From NCBI GenBank assembly GCA_030593185.1, contig JAUVHQ010000015.1:1-17548 (forward strand): a DNA stretch of 17,548 nucleotides, written 5' to 3'. Below the pieces are notes generated by a model. That model saw only the letters and a program-made list of their open reading frames with translations, had not been told where the DNA came from and made no database searches. The DNA comes from Bacteroidota bacterium. GTDB lineage: Bacteria; Bacteroidota; Bacteroidia; Bacteroidales; VadinHA17. The stretch's first letter is position 1; each line of letters begins with the position of its first letter. Shown piece by piece: positions 12,575 to 17,548 of the stretch. A program made the translations under genes and the position numbers.

Positions 12575-14068
12575 TCACAACACCAAAGGCTTATCCTTAA
12601 ACCGCTTCGGGTTACATCCGAAAACAATATTCAATCCAAACCGGATATTGATCCTCTTCAGATTTGTTGGGAACGGAAATGATGTAACATCGCCGTTGTC
12701 TTCGAATTGTATTTTGTTAAATGTAACAGGGATATGGTCGGAAACAAAATAAAACTGGAAAGGACCTCCGCGAAAACTAAGCCCCACACCCAGGTTGTTA
12801 TAACTATTATTGGACATGGTATAACTAACACTTGTCATCAATGCATTGCCAAGATTTGTATTGGCTGAAACTGTTAGAGCCTGTTGTATCTTTCCCTTAT
12901 ATATCTGCGATCTTGATAGTAAGCCGAGACATAATTTTTCACTCACATTGAATGTTCCCCCAAGATATATCTTGGTTGGAAGCATAGTTATATAAGCTTC
13001 TTCTTGCGACAGAGGTTTAAATATATCAGCAATACTGTCCAGCATTGCTTCAGCCACATCACCAAGATCTCTGTTATCAGTTACATCAAACTCCGGCGAT
13101 GTATCAATTCCTTCAAAATTATATGTCCCTTTCGAAACAAAATTGTATACATCCTGTTTCCAGTTAATATACCCTAAATCCACTACGCTTGCCGATAGCG
13201 TGAAATAATCGGCAATGTTATATACAGCTCCCAGATCAACTGCAAACCCCATGTTTCCCGTATTCAAAATAAAATCAATAATTCCTTCATCTGTATCCAT
13301 ATCCTCCTTTATATCAAAGTCTTCAATAAACCCGGCAGAGTCTGTGGTAACTGTAATCGGGGCAGACACATTAAGACTGATATCAGAATGGAGTGTATGG
13401 ACAAAAGTGTTTTCTTCATCAATAGTTATTCCAAGGTCTGCATTTTTTAAAGAAAGGTTAGCTTTTCCGAATAACAGTTTGCCTTTTGCACCAAAGCTTA
13501 AATTTTTGTTGATTTTCTTTGAAAGGCTCATTCCGTATTGCCTGTATTCAGTCATATCAAAGGTGAGATCTGAAAAATCAGCAGTGCCCCCAACAAAGGC
13601 ACTGTTTCCATGAAAAGCAAGTGTCATAAAATCTTTCGGTAAGGAGAGGAAAAAATTTGCTTTTTCAGTAATATCAAAAGTGAAATAGGTGTCTCCACCC
13701 CTGAACCCAAGAGCAAACAACTGAACATGAGCTTCAGGGGAAATATATATTCTCCCGGGGAACTTATCAAGAAAATCATCAATATCATAACTGGGATGAA
13801 GAATAGTAATAAGTGAATCGGCATACTCACCGGTTCCTTTAAAAATAAAATCATCAGGACTGAAACTATTGTTTGAATAATTAAAATAAACGGATGAAAC
13901 ACCGGGGAGCCCCAGGTAAAAACCGCAACTACTTTGTAATGCAGGATTCATAAGTCTTGATTGAGGGAGTCCCATATAATAAAGTGTCTGGTTCTCCTGT
14001 GCTTCCAGGGTAATGGAAATCACTAACATTCCAAGGAAAATAAAACTAAGAAAAACTGATCTTTTCAT
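12575..14068 (-). CDS. DUF5723 family outer-membrane beta-barrel candidate
   Basis: About 497 residues. A signal peptide is evident (MKRSVFLSFIFLGMLVISITLEAQ; cut after the Ala-Gln). The mature part opens with LYYMGLPQSRLMNPALQ, the Bacteroidota porin-like start seen in PorP/PorV- and DUF5723-type proteins. It continues with alternating amphipathic strands (for example FSLDVGAVYN-like and LGVGLSFRGGPFQFYFVSDH near the end) and ends on a basic tail. A second ATG two codons upstream (14074) is equally open; the MKRS start gives the more typical signal peptide. The role is unknown, perhaps an outer-membrane protein linked to surface secretion or gliding. The lipoprotein gene ends 165 nt upstream on the same strand, so they may form a pair. 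Confidence 0.75.
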   Translation of the reverse strand: MKRSVFLSFIFLGMLVISITLEAQENQTLYYMGLPQSRLMNPALQSSCGFYLGLPGVSSVYFNYSNNSFSPDDFIFKGTGEYADSLITILHPSYDIDDFLDKFPGRIYISPEAHVQLFALGFRGGDTYFTFDITEKANFFLSLPKDFMTLAFHGNSAFVGGTADFSDLTFDMTEYRQYGMSLSKKINKNLSFGAKGKLLFGKANLSLKNADLGITIDEENTFVHTLHSDISLNVSAPITVTTDSAGFIEDFDIKEDMDTDEGIIDFILNTGNMGFAVDLGAVYNIADYFTLSASVVDLGYINWKQDVYNFVSKGTYNFEGIDTSPEFDVTDNRDLGDVAEAMLDSIADIFKPLSQEEAYITMLPTKIYLGGTFNVSEKLCLGLLSRSQIYKGKIQQALTVSANTNLGNALMTSVSYTMSNNSYNNLGVGLSFRGGPFQFYFVSDHIPVTFNKIQFEDNGDVTSFPFPTNLKRINIRFGLNIVFGCNPKRFKDKPLVL

Positions 14069-14144
14069 TATCATACTATATTTATTTCAATATGGATAAA
14101 CAAATTTTACAAGTATAGTGTTAACTACTTTTCTTCCTCTCTTC

Positions 14145-14185
14145 ACTTTTTACTTTTTACTTTTTACTTTTTACTTTTTACTTTT
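14145..14185. repeat. Heptamer tandem repeat ACTTTTT
   Basis: Five full ACTTTTT units and one partial unit lie in the 164-nt gap between the lipoprotein and DUF5723 genes, flanked by further C/T-rich sequence (14120-14228). On the transcribed strand it is AAAAAGT repeated. Slippage there could change transcript length or spacing. Confidence 0.7.
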
Positions 14186-14232
14186 CTTCTCTCTTCCCTC
14201 TTCACTTTCAACTATCAACTTTCAACTTGCTC

Positions 14233-16359
14233 CTAGTCATCATTCGAATCACCAAAGTCAAATTCGTATGATACACGTGTGCTTACTCCTAATTTAAAGT
14301 CAATGGTATAAGTTGTAAGTATTTTTACTGCTCCACTATTAGAAGTATTTAACGAACCTCTTACAATAAGTTCGTCTGCAATTTCAAGATTTTCCAGGAA
14401 TTCACCTGTTATTACAATGGATGTAGTATCTTCTGTTGGTTCAGTAACAACTCCGTTCCCGTCAACAGGTGCGGCAGGAAACAAGGCAGGCACATTTAAT
14501 GTAGCCAGGACCTGATCTGCAATAGAATCATACAACTGAATATTAAATCCTATTTCCAGAGGAAAGCCATTATTTACAAGCAAATGCAAACTTGCACTCT
14601 CAACATTATCAATGCCAAAATCTTCATCCTCCGCACTATCTTCCAGCTTCAAAGGATTCTCCAGTGTATCCTGAAGTGTTAGATTATTTACCCTAAATTC
14701 AAATGGTATTTCTACCTCCAAACCGGCAACGACACTACTCTCGCCGGTAACAAAATTATCCCATCCCTGCTTACCAGGCGGGTTCACTGTTGCTCCTCCT
14801 GAATAGTTAATTTTGCTGGGTCTCATTTCAATAAGCTCGACAATATCAGTATTGTCTTTGTTAAATGATGCTGTTGAAGTAACCGGGCTGTTATCCCTGT
14901 CAGCAGGATAAGCAATATTCATTGTTGATGCATTTAATCCTTGTGTTTCACCTGCACCGTTGCTGCCAATTAGATTAAGATCAAACGAAACAGGGACTCC
15001 GATTGAATTAGAATAATTAATGTTAACTATTGGATTGGTAAATGTAAAAGTGCCGGAAATATGATCTTCAATTTCTTCAAGTCCCAGGTCAATTGTATCT
15101 TCATCAACATCAAAACTATGTTGCCCAAAATAACCCTCAACATACGAGAAATCAATATCACTTATCTTATAGGTTAAATTAATCGAATCGGTCAGATCAA
15201 AATACACCATCCCCCCTCCTGAAGGTTTAACAGATAATCCATATTCAAACGGGATGGAATTGAAGGGTTGTGCTGGGTCTGTAGAAAAATCATTAACAGT
15301 GTTATTCATTGAAAGCTGTCCTGATTGTACACCACTTGCGCCTAAAGGAATCGTAAACCGTGTTGTATCAGTTCCTGCCAGTGAAGTGGGAAGTGTAATA
15401 ACAACTTCCACATCCTCTGCTATATGCGATTCCAGAGTGTAATCAATATGTGCTGTATCGAGTTCTAAAAAGGTTATCTCAACATCACTGTCAAGATTAA
15501 ACTGAATAGTATCAGCAACCGATAAAAACAACTGCTCAGGTAAATAAGCCAGCCCTCTAACAATAGTTAAATCGGAGGTAGATACAGATACACTTATTTC
15601 GTCAGTAGCCAGGTTTATTGGTACCGGGACAGAACTTCCGGGCGAGCTTATTGTAACCAGTTCAGCTGTAAGTGAGTTTGAAACAATCTCTCCGGTTAAA
15701 TCAATCTGTGAATTTGCAGTACCTCCGGGAGGAATATCGTTGAATGTAAGTGTATCCCCTACCTGGCTGTTATCAGAGGTGTTTAATATTACAACCTTAA
15801 GGCTTATTTCAACCGGCAGGTTATTGGTAATGGTCATGGTAATAGTACCTGATCCAAATTCCACCTGAAAAAAATTATCAAAAGAGCTTATTGTAATAGA
15901 ATCCCCGGGTAAAGCCGGGATTTCTGGGAACGGGCTTGTTGTCCCGTCAAGTGCCTGCAGTGCAGCCCTGAGAGCAGGGGGGAAACCGGCACTGATCTCA
16001 TCAAGGCTTATTGATCCGCCACCTGAAAAATCAGCAAGCTCCAGCGCCCCTAACTGAAAACTCTTATTTTGTTCATCCTGTTCGGGTATATTCAGTATCT
16101 CAGAGACATCAAAGGTAAACAGTGAGTCTTCCTGAAAAACAATGGTTATTGAATTATCCTCCAGAAACCTTAGGGTGTCATTGGATTCAATCGCGTTTCC
16201 GAGAGTAAGACTACCTTTAACCACAGGCACCGAAATCCCGATATTTACAGATGCCTGGGTGGATAAATTATCAAAGTCATACGTATCTTTAATACAAGAA
16301 TTAATCAATGTAAATAGTGATATAATTCCTAATCCTGTATAAATAATTCTTTTTTTCAT
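14233..16359 (-). CDS. Large Bacteroidota lipoprotein of unknown function, beta-rich
   Basis: From the preferred start (MKKRIIYTG, 7 codons inside the longest frame) it is a 708-residue protein. The signal peptide ends in lipobox L-I-N-S-C (mature Cys near residue 22), followed by KDTYDFDNLS. The rest is strongly beta-rich with many Thr, Ser, Asp and Ile. Several stretches look like Ig-like or LEA-type modules: VTMTITNNLPVEISLKVVI-like segments repeat the pattern 'hydrophobic strand, Thr/Ser turn'. Few cysteines follow the lipobox. No catalytic motif was recognised. It is exported and probably anchored in the outer membrane. It lies upstream of the DUF5723 gene on the same strand, so a surface complex with that barrel is a reasonable guess. 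I do not recognise a named family. Confidence 0.7.
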   Translation of the reverse strand: MKKRIIYTGLGIISLFTLINSCIKDTYDFDNLSTQASVNIGISVPVVKGSLTLGNAIESNDTLRFLEDNSITIVFQEDSLFTFDVSEILNIPEQDEQNKSFQLGALELADFSGGGSISLDEISAGFPPALRAALQALDGTTSPFPEIPALPGDSITISSFDNFFQVEFGSGTITMTITNNLPVEISLKVVILNTSDNSQVGDTLTFNDIPPGGTANSQIDLTGEIVSNSLTAELVTISSPGSSVPVPINLATDEISVSVSTSDLTIVRGLAYLPEQLFLSVADTIQFNLDSDVEITFLELDTAHIDYTLESHIAEDVEVVITLPTSLAGTDTTRFTIPLGASGVQSGQLSMNNTVNDFSTDPAQPFNSIPFEYGLSVKPSGGGMVYFDLTDSINLTYKISDIDFSYVEGYFGQHSFDVDEDTIDLGLEEIEDHISGTFTFTNPIVNINYSNSIGVPVSFDLNLIGSNGAGETQGLNASTMNIAYPADRDNSPVTSTASFNKDNTDIVELIEMRPSKINYSGGATVNPPGKQGWDNFVTGESSVVAGLEVEIPFEFRVNNLTLQDTLENPLKLEDSAEDEDFGIDNVESASLHLLVNNGFPLEIGFNIQLYDSIADQVLATLNVPALFPAAPVDGNGVVTEPTEDTTSIVITGEFLENLEIADELIVRGSLNTSNSGAVKILTTYTIDFKLGVSTRVSYEFDFGDSNDD

Positions 16360-16454
16360 CTGTTTATATTTAAGATTCATCCAACTAATGCGTAGTTTAA
16401 TGATAACATTGATATATGTATAATATTAATCCTTTTATCAAGAAACTGAATATT

Positions 16455-16543
16455 TTTATTGCCCGTAGGGCATTTATTATTGTAGAAAACATGTTCGAAT
16501 GCTAATTTATTCCCTGTAGGGGATTCATAATATAAATAGGTTT
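16455..16543. repeat. 89-bp REP-like direct repeat, copy 1
   Basis: Identical over 89 positions to 17195-17283, in the same orientation, 740 bp apart. It contains two small hairpins, GCCC-GTA-GGGC (16461-16471) and TCCC-TGTA-GGGGA (16511-16523). It sits just beyond the 3' end of the broken transposase gene, as REP elements often do beside RAYT genes. Confidence 0.8.
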
Positions 16544-16548
16544 ATCTA

Positions 16549-17012
16549 TCAATCAAAAAAATCAAACAAAAATCGTTTATCATAATCAATTGCAAATTTA
16601 TTTAAATAATCAATGTATTCTTTTCTAAATGTTGTTTTCGTATGGTGCTTTTCCTGATTCAAATATAATTGTAAACATTTTCTATCTGAGACTTGCTATA
16701 TGAAAATGCCCCATAACCTTCCTGCCAGGAAAATTTACCTCTGAACCATTTCTTATTGTTTATAAACAGCGATGAACTTCGTTTTAGTTCATATACCGTG
16801 TCAGAAATTGAGACGGAAGGGTTTAACCCGATGAAAATATGAATATGATCAGGCATACCGTTAACTATTATCGATTTATGTTTTAAGTTTGAAGCAATCC
16901 TGCTCATATAACTAAATACTTCTTTCTGGTATTCATTTATTAATAGTGCTTCTCTATTTTTTACTGCGAAAATTAATTGAATATATATTTGTGTAAATAC
17001 ACCTGGCTTCAT
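16549..17012 (-). pseudogene. RAYT/IS200-like transposase (Y1, TnpA family), broken by a 1-nt frameshift
   Basis: The frame from 17012 encodes 117 residues with the IS200/IS605-type TnpA signature: VNGMPDHIHIFIGL gives the HUH metal motif (H56, H58), SWQEGYGAFSYSKSQ precedes the catalytic helix, and Y116 in VYNYI is the catalytic tyrosine. It then stops at 16659-16661. Sliding one base recovers the missing end, NQEKHHTKTTFRKEYIDYL and on to FFD with a stop at 16549-16551, which is the usual C-terminus. The region is 464 nt (154 codons plus 2 nt), consistent with loss of one base at about 16660; the intact protein would be about 154 residues. No slippery sequence is obvious, so this looks like decay rather than programmed frameshifting. 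Flanking REP-like hairpins support the RAYT type. Confidence 0.85.
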
Positions 17013-17048
17013 ACTACAAATGATTGATTATAAAACATATATCTCCAT

Positions 17049-17127
17049 GGCGATTTTTTATTTATCGCCTACAGCGAATAATTAACTATTGTTAATACTA
17101 TACTACAATAATTTAACCGCTACGCGG
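17049..17127. repeat. REP-like hairpin cluster beside the transposase start
   Basis: Short stems GGCGAT / ATCGCC (17049-17054, 17064-17069), CGC-CTACA-GCG (17066-17076) and CCGC-TAC-GCGG (17117-17127) with an A/T-rich linker. The spacing of the outer stems resembles the 89-bp repeat, though the sequence is different. It lies 37 nt above the transposase start. Confidence 0.55.
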
Positions 17128-17194
17128 TATTTTCTGATAACTACCTCCAGATATTTCGATGAATTTTTCAATTCTCTAATTACTTCTGTGATAC

Positions 17195-17283
17195 TTTATT
17201 GCCCGTAGGGCATTTATTATTGTAGAAAACATGTTCGAATGCTAATTTATTCCCTGTAGGGGATTCATAATATAAATAGGTTT
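17195..17283. repeat. 89-bp REP-like direct repeat, copy 2
   Basis: The exact second copy of 16455-16543. Similarity continues past it (17284-17303): on the minus strand this flank reads TTTGAATTTTTTGATTGA, very like the end of the transposase gene next to copy 1. This copy therefore seems to carry a remnant of a transposase 3' end. Confidence 0.8.
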
Positions 17284-17313
17284 TTTATCAATCAAAAAAT
17301 TCAAATATACTGG

Positions 17314-17548
17314 TTATTTTACCGAATAATTATATAAAAAGTTGTCTTTACTCCCAACAATCAGGTTATATTTCCTGTCATTTCGCTTAAATCTCCCAAT
17401 AGAATACAAGGTGTTCCCACTTACGGGAAAGCCTTTATAAAGTTTACCATCGTTATTAAAAAGGAATATTTCGTTCGTTAGTTCCGAAACCACTCCAATC
17501 TTTTTATTGGTTGATGAAAAAGTATATACAATGGGTCTGTATTCAATA
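17314..17548 (-). CDS. C-terminal 77 residues of a beta-propeller-like protein (partial)
   Basis: The minus-strand frame is open from the window edge to TAA at 17314-17316. The residues include IFLFNNDGKLYKGFPVSG and LIVGSKDNFLYNYSVK, the pattern of repeated beta-strand blades with 'FNxDGxLYKGFP' turns found in VCBS/WD-like propeller proteins of Bacteroidota. The start, any signal peptide and other blades are outside the window, so the role is unknown. The stop lies 30 nt from REP copy 2. Confidence 0.65.
   Translation of the reverse strand, partial: IEYRPIVYTFSSTNKKIGVVSELTNEIFLFNNDGKLYKGFPVSGNTLYSIGRFKRNDRKYNLIVGSKDNFLYNYSVK

Noticed and set aside
12183..12752. Plus-strand frames of 66-115 codons
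   Set aside because: Translate dispersed repeats and low-complexity DNA and run antisense into the DUF5723 gene.
16593..16600. Minus-strand TAAATTTG matching the -7 promoter consensus
   Set aside because: No upstream -33 box at proper spacing and it lies inside the transposase pseudogene; probably chance in AT-rich DNA.
16655..16665. Programmed ribosomal frameshift in the transposase
   Set aside because: No slippery heptamer or downstream stem is apparent and IS200-type transposases are not normally made this way; a one-base loss is simpler.

Overview
The window looks like a chromosomal piece of an anaerobic or microaerophilic member of the Bacteroidota (Bacteroidales/Marinilabiliales type). 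The reasons are the low G+C content by eye, A-rich leaders with almost no Shine-Dalgarno sequences, promoters of the Bacteroidota form (TTTG, about 20 bp, TAnnTTTG), Bacteroidota-restricted families (DUF4834, DUF5723, a Cys-anchored lipoprotein, a lipoprotein sulfatase) and REP-like palindromic repeats beside a RAYT-type transposase.

Region 1 (1-84) is the last 27 codons of a Cys/Met-metabolism PLP enzyme, followed by a three-hairpin REP-like cluster (118-204). Region 2 (252-5944, all minus strand) is one long cluster. In transcription order it holds a DUF134 regulator with a C-terminal zinc ribbon, a Gly-rich zinc-ribbon mini-protein, a NifX/NifB-family (PF02579) protein, two MinD/Mrp-type ATPases that each carry an inserted double [4Fe-4S] ferredoxin domain, a COG0731-type radical SAM protein, a second NifX-family protein, and a 10-TM ArsP_2-type putative metal exporter. 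This gene set resembles the anaerobe-specific 'orange protein' (ORP) and NifX/Mrp clusters, thought to handle metal-sulfur cofactors. A very good promoter with a perfect 22-bp palindrome between its two boxes lies directly upstream of the DUF134 gene.

Region 3 (6198-9972) is a sulfur module. A Crp/Fnr-type regulator on the minus strand is divergent from a four-gene plus-strand operon: an SQR-type flavoprotein, a DUF1641 protein, a TusE/DsrC-like sulfur carrier with only the penultimate Cys, and a DsrE2-like protein. The divergent region holds an FNR-like box, a second AT palindrome, a promoter and two tandem leader hairpins. Two copies of a 56-bp repeat (6086-6141 and 9977-10032, 50/56 identical, same orientation) bracket this module.

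Region 4 (10110-16359, minus strand) is envelope-related: a Cys-type sulfatase lipoprotein, a DUF4834 membrane mini-protein, a DUF5723 outer-membrane beta-barrel candidate and a 708-residue lipoprotein of unknown function. Purine-rich repeats (read on the gene strand) abut several stop codons. Region 5 (16455-17548) holds a RAYT/IS200-like transposase broken by a 1-nt frameshift, flanked by an 89-bp direct repeat and further small hairpins, and then the C-terminus of a beta-propeller-like protein.

The working idea (inference) is that regions 2 and 3 together form a sulfide and metal-sulfur handling island. One arm oxidises or relays sulfide sulfur under an Fnr-like regulator, and the other builds or moves a metal-sulfur cofactor under a DUF134 regulator and exports excess metal.
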